Assembly: GCA_963826105.1 (NCBI GenBank)
Contig: CAWGWA010000002.1
Location: forward strand, 1 to 64,000
DNA: 64,000 nucleotides
DNA from: WHTI01 sp963826105
GTDB lineage: Bacteria > Actinomycetota > CADDZG01 > WHSQ01
Direction of reading: 5' to 3'
Below the pieces are notes generated by a model that saw only the letters and a program-made list of their open reading frames with translations, had not been told where the DNA came from and did not search any database. Numbering within the stretch: position 1 is the first letter of the stretch; each line of letters begins with the position of its first letter. A program made the position numbers and the translations under genes. Below, piece by piece: positions 54,879-64,000 of the stretch.

Positions 54879-56189
54879 GAGGGTTCCTTCCTCCGTCGCG
54901 GCCTGACCAGGAGCACCTTGGAGATCCGGTTGCCGTCCTTCTCTACAACCTTGAACTCCCATCCTTCGTGCTCGATGTGTTCGCCGACCTCGGGGATGCG
55001 GTCGAAGAGCGACAACAAGAATCCAGCGAGCGTGTCGTAGGGACCGTCGGGCATAGCGAACCCGCAGGCCTCCTCAACCTCGCCCTCGTGCAGGAGGCCG
55101 GACAGGATGTGAACGCCGTCCGGTAGGGAGCCGGTCACCCGGGTGACCTCCGCGGGGTCGTATTCGTCTTCGATCTCCCCGACGATCTCCTCGAGGATGT
55201 CCTCGACCGAGAGGATCCCGGCCGTGCCGCCGTACTCGTCGAGCACGATCGCCATCTGTTTGCGCGCGCGTCGCATCTCGACGAGCAGCGAGGCGAGGTC
55301 GCGCGATTCCGGGACGAGCAGGGGCTCCTGGAGGATCGCGGTGATCGACCTCCCGGCCCTCTCTTCGAAGGGGATCGCCAGCAGATCCTTCACGTAGGCG
55401 ACCCCGATGATGTCGTCGATGTTCTCTCGGAAGACGGGGAAACGAGAGTGTCCCGAAGAGCGGGCCAGATCGGCCATCTCCTGCAGCGTGGCCGTCTGGG
55501 GAAGGGCATCGATCGAGGTTCTCGGTACCAGTCCTTCGGCAGCAGTCTTCTCTCCGAAGTCGATCGATCGGGTGAGGAGCGAGTACTCCTCGTCCTCGAG
55601 GGTGCCTGCTTCCTTCGAAGCGTGAACCAGGAGATTCAGCTCTTCGAGGGAACGCACGCCGGTGATCTCTTCGCGGTTCGATGCCGAACAAGCGGACCGT
55701 AGCGTTCGCTGCCGCATTCAGGAACCGGATAAGCGGTGCCAGCAGCAGGTCATGGAACTTGAGAGCGGGAACGGTGCGCCGGGCGACCGCAGGAGCCCGG
55801 GCGATGGCGAAGTTCTTGGGAACGAGTTCGCCGAACACCATCTGCACCGCCGTCGCGATCCCCAGGGCGATCGCGATGGCGATCCCATGGCTGGATGATG
55901 CTGGAAGCCCCACGGCCTCGACCAGGGGTTCCAGGACCTCGGCGATGGTTGGCTCGGCGATGAAGCCGAGGATCAGGGACGTGACGGTGATGCCCAGCTG
56001 AGCGCCTGAGAGGTGGAAGGAGACGTTCCGAACCGCGCCGAGGATGCTTATCGCCCGCTTGTCGCCGGATTCGGCCTCTCTCTCGAGCCCCTCGCGGTTG
56101 ATCGCCACGAGGGCGAACTCGGCGGCCACGTAGAACGCCTGGGCCACGACCAAGAGCACGACGACGAGGAGGCCCAAGGCGGTGTCCAT
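54875..56189 (-). CDS. CNNM/CBS-pair/CorC-type membrane protein (one frameshift)
   Basis: Paralogue of the following gene. CNNM domain from MDTALGLLVVVLLVVAQAFY (AEFALVAINREGLEREAESG, VFGELVPKNFAIARAPAVA) up to RLFGIEPR, where the frame changes near 55,675. It continues EEITGVRSLEELNLLVHASK, then CBS domains (GLVPRTSIDALPQTATLQEM, IVLDEYGGTAGILSVEDILE) and CorC_HlyC. Joined length is about 437 residues. Overlapping genes suggest a hetero-oligomer. It is divergent from glyS by 20 bases. Confidence 0.87.
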
Positions 56190-56209
56190 GCGCCGTCTAT
56201 CATGACCGA

Positions 56210-57538
56210 ATGAGCGACCTGTCTATGGAAACCATCGTCAACCTCTGCAAACGCAGGGGGATCGTGTTCCCCTCGAGCGAGATCTACGGGGGGCTACGGT
56301 CTGCCTGGGACTGGGGACCACTCGGGATCGAGCTGAAGCGGAACGTCAAGAACGCCTGGTGGCGCTCGATGGTTCACCTGCGTGGAGACGTCGTGGGCCT
56401 CGAGTCATCGATCCTCATGTCTCCCAAGGTCTGGGAGGCGTCGGGCCACGTCGCGACCTTCACGGACCCCCTGGTGGAGTGCACGAACTGCCACCACCGG
56501 TTCCGGGCCGACCACATCAACCTTGAGAAGAACTGCCCCGATTGCGGTCAAGGCCCGGCGTGGACCGATCCGAAGAATTTCAACCTCATGTTCAAGACCC
56601 ATATGGGCCCGGTGGAGGATTCCGGCAATGTCATCTATCTGAGGCCCGAAACGGCACAGGGGATGTTCGTCGACTTCCTGACGGTCCAGACGACTTCCCG
56701 GAAGAAGATCCCCTTCGGGATCGCGCAGCAGGGGAAGTCATTCCGTAACGAGATCACCCCGGGAAACTTCGTCTTTCGCACCCGTGAGTTCGAGCAGATG
56801 GAGATGGAGTTCTTCGTCGAACCCGGAACCGACGAGCAGTGGCACGAGTACTGGCTCAAGGCCCGGATGGACTGGTTCCACGACCTCGGGATGAGCGACG
56901 AGAAGCTGCGTCTACGCGAGCACGAGAAGGATGAGCTCAGTCACTACGCCAAGTCGACCTACGACATCGAGTACGACTTCCCCGGGATGGGCTGGTCGGA
57001 GCTAGAGGGCATCGCCAACCGAACCGACTTCGATCTCAAGGCGCACGCCGAGCATTCGGGCCAAGAGATCACCTATTTCGATCAGGAGAAGAACGAGCAC
57101 TATGTGCCGTACGTGATCGAACCGGCCCTCGGGGTCGAGCGATGCACCCTGGCGTTCATCATCGATGCGTGGCGCGAGGAGGAAGCTCCCACCGCATCCG
57201 GCAAGATCGAGAAGCGGAGCTTGCTGGCGCTCGATCACAGGTTGGCCCCGACAAAGGTGGCGGTCCTCCCACTCTCGAAGCACGCCGACCTCACTCCGGT
57301 AGCCGAGAACCTCGCGGCCGAGATCCGGAAGTCATACGTCACCGACTTCGACGTCGCCGGGTCGATCGGTAAGCGCTACCGGCGACAAGATGAGGTCGGC
57401 ACGCCGTTCTGTGTGACCGTGGATTTCGACTCCCTCGAGGACCAGCAGGTGACGGTGAGGGAGCGGGACACCATGAACCAGGACCGGATACCGCTAGCTG
57501 GGGTCCTGGACTACCTTGGGAAAAGGATGGAAGCGTAA
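56210..57538 (+). CDS. glyS: Glycyl-tRNA synthetase (homodimeric type)
   Basis: Class II synthetase, 442 residues. ETIVNLCKRRGIVFPSSEIY, GLRSAWDWGPLGIELKRNVK and CTNCHHRF / CPDCGQGP give the N-terminal domain with zinc-like cysteines. Motif 2 is KSFRNEITPGNFVFRTREFE, motif 3 is near PALGVERCTLAFI, and the anticodon-binding domain starts at KVAVLPLSKHADLTP. This eukaryote-like alpha2 form is normal in actinobacteria. Confidence 0.97.
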   Translation: MSDLSMETIVNLCKRRGIVFPSSEIYGGLRSAWDWGPLGIELKRNVKNAWWRSMVHLRGDVVGLESSILMSPKVWEASGHVATFTDPLVECTNCHHRFRADHINLEKNCPDCGQGPAWTDPKNFNLMFKTHMGPVEDSGNVIYLRPETAQGMFVDFLTVQTTSRKKIPFGIAQQGKSFRNEITPGNFVFRTREFEQMEMEFFVEPGTDEQWHEYWLKARMDWFHDLGMSDEKLRLREHEKDELSHYAKSTYDIEYDFPGMGWSELEGIANRTDFDLKAHAEHSGQEITYFDQEKNEHYVPYVIEPALGVERCTLAFIIDAWREEEAPTASGKIEKRSLLALDHRLAPTKVAVLPLSKHADLTPVAENLAAEIRKSYVTDFDVAGSIGKRYRRQDEVGTPFCVTVDFDSLEDQQVTVRERDTMNQDRIPLAGVLDYLGKRMEA

Positions 57539-57570
57539 GCAGGTAAGAAAGGTGCAGAGAGAGGGATCGC

Positions 57571-60306
57571 ATGGCGGTAAACAAGATGGCGGCGGCAACT
57601 AAGAAATGGGTATACGACTTCACCGAAGGAAACGCATCGCAGAAGAACCTCCTCGGCGGCAAAGGAGCCAACCTCGCCGAGATGACCAACATCGGACTCC
57701 CGGTTCCTCCCGGATTCACGATCACTTGCGAGGCTTGTAACGCCTACCGCGTCGAGGGTGGCTTCCCCGAAGGACTGCTCGACGAGGTCGCCGACCACCG
57801 CAAGCACCTCGAAGAGACGATGGGACTCCAGATCGGCAACCCCAAGGACCCGCTTCTCGTTTCGGTACGTTCGGGAGCGCCGTTCTCGATGCCGGGGATG
57901 ATGGACACAGTCCTGAATGTGGGGCTCAACGACGAGTCGGTCGAAGGCCTCATCAACCAGACCGGCGATCCCCGCTTCTCGTGGGATTCCTACCGCCGCT
58001 TGATCCAGATGTTCGGCAAGACGGTCATGGACGTCGACGGGGATCTGTTCGAGGAAGCCCTCGACGAGGCCAAGGATAAGAAGGGGATCGAGAACGACGT
58101 TGATCTTGATGTCGACGACCTTCAGGCTCTGGTCAAGACCTTCAAGAAGATCATCAAGAAGAACGCGGGGAAAGAGTTCCCGCAGGACCCGACCGACCAG
58201 CTCCACGACGCGATCGAGGCCGTGTTCGGCTCGTGGGACAACAAGCGCGCCCAGGACTACAGGCGTCGGAACAAGATCGACGACTCGCTCGGGACCGCAG
58301 TCAACATCCAAACGATGGTCTTCGGTAACAAGGGTGGGGACTCCGGGACCGGTGTGGCGTTCACTCGCGATCCTGCCTCCGGTGAAAAGAAGCCGTACGG
58401 CGACTACCTCGAGAACGCGCAAGGAGAGGACGTCGTCGCGGGGATCCGCCAGACCTTGAAGCTGCAGGAGATGGGCAAGGTTCAGCCCAAGGCGTGGAAA
58501 GAGCTCAACGGCCACATGGCGACCCTCGAGAAGCACTACAAGGACATGTGCGACATCGAGTTCACTGTCGAGAAGGGGAAGTTGTGGCTCCTCCAGACGC
58601 GCACTGGCAAGCGAACTGCACGCGCCGAGTGGGAGATCGCCAACGACATGGTTGACGAGGGCCTTATCGACGAGATGACCGCCCTAAGGGACCGCCTCAC
58701 CGCCGACAAACTCGATGAGATCTTCAAGCCGGTCATCGAGGCCAAGGTCAAGTCGACCTCAGTCCCGATCGCGCGAGGTCTCAATGCTTCCCCCGGAGCC
58801 GCCGTAGGTCGCGTTGTGTTTACCGCCGACGACGCAGCCGCGTCGGCGGATAAGGGCGAGCGGGTCATCCTCGTTCGTCGCGAGACGAACCCCGATGACT
58901 ATCACGGCATGGTTGCGAGCCAAGGGATCCTCACGTCGGCCGGAGGCACGAACTCGCACGCAGCCGTCGTTGCTCGCGGTGAGGGCATCCCCGCGGTCTG
59001 CGGAGCCGCCGAGATCGGCATCGACCGCAAGGCGAAGACATTCAAGGTCGGCAAGGTCACGGTCAAGGAAGGCGACTACATCACGATCGACGGTACCGAC
59101 GGGACGGTCTACGCCGGTGAGCTTCCGACCGAGCGGTCCGTGCTCGACGCCGCGATGCTCGGGCAGAAGAGAGCCCAGAACTCCGACCTCTGGCGAGCAT
59201 TCGACCGCTTCATGAAGGTGGCCGACGACAAGCGCTCCCTGGCCGTCAGGGCAAACGCCGATACTCCCGAGCAGGCGAAGAACGCACGAGTCCGAGGCGC
59301 CGAAGGCATCGGGTTGTGCCGGACCGAGCACATGTTCATGGGCGAGGAGCGGGTCGAGGCGGTACGCAAGATGATCTTCGCTCAGAGCGATGAGGAAGAG
59401 GCCGAGGCCTACGCTGAGTTGCTCCCGTTGCAACGCAAGGACTTCGAGGGCATCTTCAAAGCGATGGACGGGTTCCCGGTGACCGTTCGACTGCTGGACC
59501 CGCCGCTGCACGAGTTCCTCCCCAACCACGTCGACCTCGAGGTCGAGGTTGCCCTGGTGGAAGCGGGCGTCAAGAAGATGGGTAAGAAGAAGCTCGCCGA
59601 ACGCAAGGAGCTTCTCGGCAAGGTCCGCGAACTCCGCGAGGACAACCCGATGCTGGGGCTCCGCGGCGTACGCCTCGGGATCGTGAAGCCCGGCCTTTAC
59701 GCGATGCAGGTGCGATCCATCGTTCAGGCGGCCGTCAAACTGAAGAAGAAGGGGCTCGATCCGAAGCCCGAGATCATGATCCCGTTGATAGCGACCGCGG
59801 AAGAGTTCGTCCGCATGCGTGACGAGCTTCTCCCCGTCGTAGCGGAGGAGATCGAGAAAGCCGGTGTCGATCTCGAGATCCCGTTCGGGACGATGATCGA
59901 GCTCCCACGTGCCGCATTGCGTGCCGGCGAGATCGCCGAGACCGCGGACTTCTTCTCGTTCGGGACCAACGACCTCACCCAGACGACGTACGGATTCTCT
60001 CGTGACGACATCGGCAAGTTCCTAGCGATGTACGAGGAATTGAAGCTCGTTGGTTGGAACCCGTTCGTGTCGATCGACGATCTCGGCGTCGGCCGTCTCA
60101 TGAAGATCGCAGTCGAGGAGGGGCGGGCGACCAACGCTCATCTCCACCTCGGCATCTGCGGGGAACACGGCGGTGACCCGATGTCGGTCACGTTCTGTCA
60201 CAACCTGAATCTCGATTACGTGTCGTGCTCGCCTTTCCGGATCCCGACAGCACGACTGGCCGCGGGCCAGGCAGTGCTCGGTGATGCCCGGTCGAGCTCG
60301 AAGTAG
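57571..60306 (+). CDS. ppdK: Pyruvate, phosphate dikinase
   Basis: Interconverts pyruvate + ATP + phosphate and phosphoenolpyruvate + AMP + pyrophosphate. 911 residues. N-terminal ATP-grasp domain (LLGGKGANLAEMTNIGLPVP, SVRSGAPFSMPGMMDTVLNV), phosphohistidine domain with catalytic His463 in GGTNSHAAVVARGEG, and C-terminal PEP/pyruvate barrel with Cys863 in HLGICGEHGGDP. The residue two before the histidine, a regulatory threonine in plant and many bacterial enzymes (TSH), is asparagine here. The next gene begins 7 bases after the stop. Confidence 0.97.
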   Translation: MAVNKMAAATKKWVYDFTEGNASQKNLLGGKGANLAEMTNIGLPVPPGFTITCEACNAYRVEGGFPEGLLDEVADHRKHLEETMGLQIGNPKDPLLVSVRSGAPFSMPGMMDTVLNVGLNDESVEGLINQTGDPRFSWDSYRRLIQMFGKTVMDVDGDLFEEALDEAKDKKGIENDVDLDVDDLQALVKTFKKIIKKNAGKEFPQDPTDQLHDAIEAVFGSWDNKRAQDYRRRNKIDDSLGTAVNIQTMVFGNKGGDSGTGVAFTRDPASGEKKPYGDYLENAQGEDVVAGIRQTLKLQEMGKVQPKAWKELNGHMATLEKHYKDMCDIEFTVEKGKLWLLQTRTGKRTARAEWEIANDMVDEGLIDEMTALRDRLTADKLDEIFKPVIEAKVKSTSVPIARGLNASPGAAVGRVVFTADDAAASADKGERVILVRRETNPDDYHGMVASQGILTSAGGTNSHAAVVARGEGIPAVCGAAEIGIDRKAKTFKVGKVTVKEGDYITIDGTDGTVYAGELPTERSVLDAAMLGQKRAQNSDLWRAFDRFMKVADDKRSLAVRANADTPEQAKNARVRGAEGIGLCRTEHMFMGEERVEAVRKMIFAQSDEEEAEAYAELLPLQRKDFEGIFKAMDGFPVTVRLLDPPLHEFLPNHVDLEVEVALVEAGVKKMGKKKLAERKELLGKVRELREDNPMLGLRGVRLGIVKPGLYAMQVRSIVQAAVKLKKKGLDPKPEIMIPLIATAEEFVRMRDELLPVVAEEIEKAGVDLEIPFGTMIELPRAALRAGEIAETADFFSFGTNDLTQTTYGFSRDDIGKFLAMYEELKLVGWNPFVSIDDLGVGRLMKIAVEEGRATNAHLHLGICGEHGGDPMSVTFCHNLNLDYVSCSPFRIPTARLAAGQAVLGDARSSSK

Positions 60307-60312
60307 GCCGCG

Positions 60313-60834
60313 CTGGAAATTCCGATCGTTCTAGTCACCGGCACGATCGGCGCCGGCAAGACGGAGCTCGTCGAGGCGATCTCCGACGTCCTGGACGAGC
60401 GCGGACTGCACCACGCGTTCATCGAGCTCGACGGTTTGGGTCAGCTCTACCCGTCCCTCAACCCCGACGACCCGTACAACATGGAGCTACAGATCAAGAA
60501 TCTCGCCTCGGTGCTGCCGAATCTAGTCGGGGCGGGGGCCCACTACCTCGTGCTGGGCGCCACGATCGAGCGTCCCGAGCAGCTGGAGCGCCTACGTGCG
60601 GCCACAGGAGCGACCGACCTGACCGTGGTCCTGGTGCAGGCGTCACCGGAAACGGTCCGCGGCCGCATCGTGGAACGAGAGACCGGATCGCGTTTGGTGG
60701 AGGACTTCTTGAAGCGCACCGAGAAGATGGCGCGCGAGATGGAGACGTTCGAGATGCACGACCTCGCCGTGTGGAACGAGGGGAAACCGATCGAGAAAGT
60801 TGCCGGTGAGGTCGTAACGTTCCTGGGATGGTGA
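60313..60834 (+). CDS. P-loop kinase-like protein, no standard start codon
   Basis: The frame opens after the ppdK stop (TAG 60,304-60,306 is in frame) and the only start-like codons before the P loop are CTG 60,313 and ATT 60,319. The product EIPIVLVTGTIGAGKTELVE has Walker A GTIGAGKT (about 10-17), then HAFIELDGLGQLYPSLNPDD, VLGATIERPEQLERLR and an LxxRETGS-like lid segment (RIVERETGSRLVEDFLKRTE). 173 residues, similar to small nucleoside/nucleotide or gluconate-type kinases. Substrate unknown. It is followed by an ABC exporter after 6 bases. Confidence 0.7.
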   Translation: MEIPIVLVTGTIGAGKTELVEAISDVLDERGLHHAFIELDGLGQLYPSLNPDDPYNMELQIKNLASVLPNLVGAGAHYLVLGATIERPEQLERLRAATGATDLTVVLVQASPETVRGRIVERETGSRLVEDFLKRTEKMAREMETFEMHDLAVWNEGKPIEKVAGEVVTFLGW

Positions 60835-60840
60835 AGCGAG

Positions 60841-61553
60841 TTGCTTGAATTGCGTGGTCTGCGTCGAACCTACGGCGAGCTCGTCGCGTTGGACGACCTG
60901 TCATTCGAGGTCGATGATGGCGAGATTCTCGGATTCGTGGGTCCTAACGGCGCCGGGAAGACCACCGCGATGAGGATCATCCTGGGTGTCCTGTCGGCGG
61001 ATGCCGGTCACGTCCTGTGGCGCGGTAAACAACCCGACCTTCCGACCAGGAGACGGTTCGGCTACATGCCCGAGGAGCGCGGCCTCTATCCAAAGATGAA
61101 AGTGGCCGACCAACTCGTGTACCTGGCCCAACTGCATGGGATGACTAAGGCCGACGGCGCGGGCTTCGTACGGGGAAGATGGCTCGAGCGCCTAGGGAGT
61201 CGCCTCGCGTGGCGGAGACGACGTCGAGAGCCTGTCGCTAGGGAACCAACAAAGGGTTCAGCTCGCTGCGGCGCTGGTTCATGAGCCGGATCTGCTGGTA
61301 CTCGACGAGCCTTTCTCCGGGACTCGATCCCGTTGGTGTCGACGTCATGAGCGAGATCCTCCGTGAACGCGCGTCGGCAGGCGTCCCGGTGGTGTTCTCG
61401 AGTCATCAACTGGAACTTGTGGAACGCCTCTGCGACTCGGTCGTGATGATCAACACCGGCAGGAAGGTGTTGGACGGCTCGGTCGAGGAGTTGACTTCTG
61501 AGGGGCGCTCGTTGAGCCAGCGTTTCAGGGAGCAGGTGAGTGCCGGTGGATAG
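60841..61553 (+). CDS. ABC transporter ATP-binding protein (two frameshifts)
   Basis: TTG start (LLELRGLRRTYGELVALDDL). Walker A is GPNGAGKTT, the family-specific signature is SLGNQQRVQLAAALVHEP, read in another frame, and Walker B is LLVLDEPFSG, followed by LDPVGVDVMSEI and SSHQLELVERLCD. Indels fall near 61,180 and 61,322 (an extra A in FSG-LDPVG). The SLGNQQ form is typical of NatA-like exporters (often Na+ or drug). The stop overlaps the permease start by 14 bases. Confidence 0.88.
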
Positions 61554-62733
61554 ATCGGCGGTCAAGCTCATCGCCCTGCGCGAGGTAACCACCCGGGCCC
61601 GGGATCGAGCCTTCCTCATCTCTACCGTGCTGACGCTGGGGATCCTCTTGGCCGTTGTCGTCCTCGGATCGTTCAACGAGGGTGTCGATCGGTTCGATGT
61701 AGGAGCGGTCGGAGGAGACGCCCGCACGATCGTCGCAGGTGCTATCGAAGGACAGGATCAGTTCGGCGCCAGACTTACGGAGCATGTCTTCCCGACCGAG
61801 GACGCGGCGAAGTCGGCGTTGGAGGACGGAGAGGTGGACGTCGTCCTGATCGGCTCCGAACGTCTCCTGTCGAAGGGAGAACCAGATCCGGGGCTGCAAA
61901 CGCTGCTATCGGTTGCCTACGAGCGGTTCAGCGTGCGAGGGGAGCTCGAGACGCAGGGACTCGACGCCGACGAGATCGCCGGCATCCTCGATCCCCAGCC
62001 CCTGGCCGTGGAGGTTCTCGATCCGCCCGATCCAGAGCAAGAGGACAACAATGGGATCGCGTTCATCGGCGTCTTCCTCCTCTATGGGCAGCTGCTGGGG
62101 TACGGAGTCTGGATCTCCATGGGAGTGGTCGAAGAGAAGCAGTCCCGGGTGGTCGAGCTGCTGCTGGCTACGGTGCGACCGTCGGAGTTGCTCGCCGGGA
62201 AAGTGATCGGAATCGGAGCCCTCGGTCTTGCCCAGCTTCTTGGGATGGCCGCCGTTGCCCTGACAGCGGCGCAGATCACGGGGACGTTCAACCCGACGAT
62301 GTCAGCGTGGCTGACCATCGCAGACGTCGTGCTGTGGTTCATCCTCGGCTATGCGTTCTATAGCTGCATCTTTGCCGCGGCCGGTGCACGGGTTTCACGC
62401 CAAGAGGAGGTCCAGAACGCGGTGTCTCCATTGACGATGATCCTCATTGCAGCGTTCTTCGCCGCGATCGTCAGCCAAGGAAATGCAGACACGACCGTTG
62501 CTACGGTGTCATCGCTGATACCGCTTTCGGCCCCGCTCGTGATGCCGCTCCGGATCGCCGCCGGCGCAGCTCCCGGCTGGCAGATCGTTCTCTCCTTCGG
62601 GTTAACTGCTGCGTCGACCATTCTGTTGGTTCCGCTGGCCGGCAGGGTCTATCGCGGAGCGGTCCTCCGGACCGGAGGAACGGTCAAGTGGAAGGACGCG
62701 TTCCGGGCCCGCGTCGAAGGCTCCTCGTCGTAG
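61540..62733 (+). CDS. ABC-2 type permease (NatB-like)
   Basis: 397 residues from GTG 61,540. First helix FLISTVLTLGILLAVVVLGS, a large extracellular domain (about 40-180) with alternating charged strands, then about five helices: IAFIGVFLLYGQLLGYGVWI, LGLAQLLGMAAVALTAAQIT, SPLTMILIAAFFAAIVSQGN, and ALITLG-like LSFGLTAASTILLVPLAG. EEKQSRVVELLLATVRPSEL is the ABC-2 coupling motif. It works with the preceding ATPase; substrate unknown. Confidence 0.9.
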   Translation: MPVDRSAVKLIALREVTTRARDRAFLISTVLTLGILLAVVVLGSFNEGVDRFDVGAVGGDARTIVAGAIEGQDQFGARLTEHVFPTEDAAKSALEDGEVDVVLIGSERLLSKGEPDPGLQTLLSVAYERFSVRGELETQGLDADEIAGILDPQPLAVEVLDPPDPEQEDNNGIAFIGVFLLYGQLLGYGVWISMGVVEEKQSRVVELLLATVRPSELLAGKVIGIGALGLAQLLGMAAVALTAAQITGTFNPTMSAWLTIADVVLWFILGYAFYSCIFAAAGARVSRQEEVQNAVSPLTMILIAAFFAAIVSQGNADTTVATVSSLIPLSAPLVMPLRIAAGAAPGWQIVLSFGLTAASTILLVPLAGRVYRGAVLRTGGTVKWKDAFRARVEGSSS

Positions 62734-62753
62734 GCGGGTGCTACCGTCGCCCC

Positions 62754-63734
62754 ATGAGCGCGATCAGGTCTCGAATCGAAGAGGACGAACGTAGGACCCT
62801 GTCCGAGCGAGCGGTGCTGGCGGTCGCCAGCAAGGGACGGGATCGCGACGAGGCCGAGGACGAGCTGAGGACGTGCTTCCAGCGGGATCGTGACCGCGTC
62901 GTTCATTCGAAGGCGTTCCGGCGGCTGGCGCACAAGACGCAGGTGTTCCTGGCCCCCGAGGGCGATCACTATCGCGTTCGGCTTACCCACACGCTTGAGG
63001 TCACCCAGGTCGCGCGGACCATCGCTCGGGCACTGGCGCTCAATGAGGATCTCGTAGAAGCCATCTGTCTGGGTCACGATCTCGGACACACGCCGTTCGG
63101 CCACATGGGCGAGGAGTTCGTCGCTCATTATCAGCCGGGCTTTCGACACAACCTCCAGTCGGTTCGCATCGTCGAGGTCCTCGAGGACCTGAACCTGACC
63201 TGGGAGGTTCGGGATGGGATCGCGAACCACACATGGTCGATGCCCATGCCTTCGACGCTCGAAGGACAGATCGCGAGATATGCGGACCGGATCGCGTACC
63301 TGAACCACGACATCGACGACGCCATCCGGGCCGGGATCTTGGTCGAGGACGACCTTCCCGAGGCGACCCGGGAGGTCCTGGGGATCGGTCACCGTTCCCG
63401 GATCAACACGATGGTGGGGGACCTCGTTCGGGCCTCGGAGGGTTCGCCGGATATCACCATGAGTCAGGACGTCTTCGATTCGATGGGCCTGACCAGGGAG
63501 TTCCTCTTCGAGCAGGTCTATCTCGGCCGGGTGACCCCTCAAGTCAAGGAGCAGGTCGAGGCCATCATGACCACCCTCCTGGAGCATTTCGAGGCCAGCC
63601 CACAGGTCGATGGTTTCGGCGACCCGAGGATGCGCTCGGTCGACTACGTCGCCGGGATGACCGATCGGTTCGCGATTCGCACGTTTACCGACCTGGGCGG
63701 AGAGGCGGTCCTCGGCTCGGGCCTATTAGGATGA
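62754..63734 (+). CDS. dgt: Deoxyguanosinetriphosphate triphosphohydrolase-like protein
   Basis: HD-superfamily dNTPase that removes triphosphate from dNTPs. 326 residues. RDRDRVVHSKAFRRLAHKTQ, RLTHTLEVTQVARTIARALA, LVEAICLGHDLGHTPFGHMG give the HD metal site; NHTWSMPMPSTLEGQIARYA and ADRIAYLNHDIDDAIRAGI complete it. TACCGT about 8 bases before ATG may be a -10 box and the mRNA leaderless. dgt directly before dnaG is a frequent actinobacterial order. Confidence 0.94.
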   Translation: MSAIRSRIEEDERRTLSERAVLAVASKGRDRDEAEDELRTCFQRDRDRVVHSKAFRRLAHKTQVFLAPEGDHYRVRLTHTLEVTQVARTIARALALNEDLVEAICLGHDLGHTPFGHMGEEFVAHYQPGFRHNLQSVRIVEVLEDLNLTWEVRDGIANHTWSMPMPSTLEGQIARYADRIAYLNHDIDDAIRAGILVEDDLPEATREVLGIGHRSRINTMVGDLVRASEGSPDITMSQDVFDSMGLTREFLFEQVYLGRVTPQVKEQVEAIMTTLLEHFEASPQVDGFGDPRMRSVDYVAGMTDRFAIRTFTDLGGEAVLGSGLLG

Positions 63735-63813
63735 GCAGACTTCCCCCGAAGTAGACCTGAGAGCTGGGCGGTCCCGGGTTACCTCGCACGTCGGCTAGGC
63801 ATGAAGTGGGTCA

Positions 63814-64000
63814 ATGGCGAAGATCAACGATGAGGACATCGACCGACTCCGAGATACCGCGGACATCGTCGAAGTCATCTCCGGTTACACGCAACTGAAG
63901 AAGTCGGGCGGCAGCACCTTCAAAGGCCTGTGCACGTTCCACTCGGACAAGACGCCGTCCATGAGCGTCGATCAGGCGAAGGGACTGTTCTTCTGCTTCG
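63814..64000 (+). CDS. dnaG: DNA primase (3' partial at window end)
   Basis: The N-terminal 62 residues are visible: INDEDIDRLRDTADIVEVIS, then GYTQLKKSGGSTFKGLC and FHSDKTPSMSVDQAKGLFFC. This is the CHC2 zinc-binding domain (CTFH and the following C) that recognises the template. The catalytic Toprim domain lies beyond the window. The 79 bases before it (63,735-63,813) hold no clear element; no strong ribosome site is seen. Confidence 0.95.
   Translation, partial: MAKINDEDIDRLRDTADIVEVISGYTQLKKSGGSTFKGLCTFHSDKTPSMSVDQAKGLFFCF

Overview
The window reads as a metagenomic (probably long-read) contig made of at least two unlike parts. Bases 1 to about 11,660 are very GC-rich, and nearly every gene there is broken by several small insertions or deletions. 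From about 11,661 to the end the sequence is mostly clean and carries a dense, conserved bacterial housekeeping region, with indels left only at a few points (about 27,646; 30,380; 31,770; 48,704; 55,675; 61,180 and 61,322). An ABC substrate-binding protein that stops after about two thirds of its usual length sits directly before obgE, where rplU-rpmA would be expected, so I place an assembly join at about 11,655-11,685.

Bases 1-5,769 hold prfB, a serine carboxylesterase, a secreted protein, an O6-alkylguanine-DNA alkyltransferase with its sigma factor, nadC, a small membrane protein and a mutM-like glycosylase. By protein style this resembles a high-GC actinobacterium (Thermoleophilia-like; inference). 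A HigB/HigA-type toxin-antitoxin pair follows (5,770-6,335). An alphaproteobacterium-like catabolic cluster comes next (6,416-11,657): Gfo/Idh/MocA oxidoreductase, MaoC hydratase, class III CoA-transferase, a solute-binding-fold protein without signal peptide, a second MaoC and a truncated periplasmic sugar-binding protein. A second join between 5,769 and 6,416 is possible.

The clean part (11,661-64,000) looks like an uncultured member of the Actinomycetota: moderately high GC, GTG/TTG starts, many ATGA/TGATG overlaps, a CIRCE-hrcA-dnaJ unit and a dgt-dnaG pair. The order is obgE-proB-proA-nadD-rsfS plus an arginine-rich protein and tRNA-Ala; secreted nuclease and lipoproteins; typA, an ABC-F protein, a strongly structured intergenic stretch, leuS; comEA-comEC-holA-rpsT-lepA-hemW; a GAF/HD-GYP protein; CIRCE-hrcA-dnaJ-rsmE-mtaB-hinT-phoH-ybeY-CNNM-era; an ABC exporter; recO-uppS-csp; mscS and two CNNM/CBS proteins; glyS-ppdK-kinase; an ABC-2 exporter; dgt-dnaG.

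Functionally this is translation and ribosome maturation (obgE, rsfS, era, ybeY, lepA, typA, rsmE, leuS, glyS, rpsT, tRNA-Ala), proline and NAD synthesis, DNA uptake and repair (comEA, comEC, recO, holA, dnaG, dgt) and stress control (CIRCE, csp). I saw no CRISPR array, prophage or insertion sequence. The least explained items are the structured region at 25,728-25,980, the arginine-cluster protein after rsfS, a WhiG/FliA-like promoter in front of the HD-GYP gene, a hairpin leader upstream of rpsT, and a P-loop kinase with no standard start codon after ppdK.
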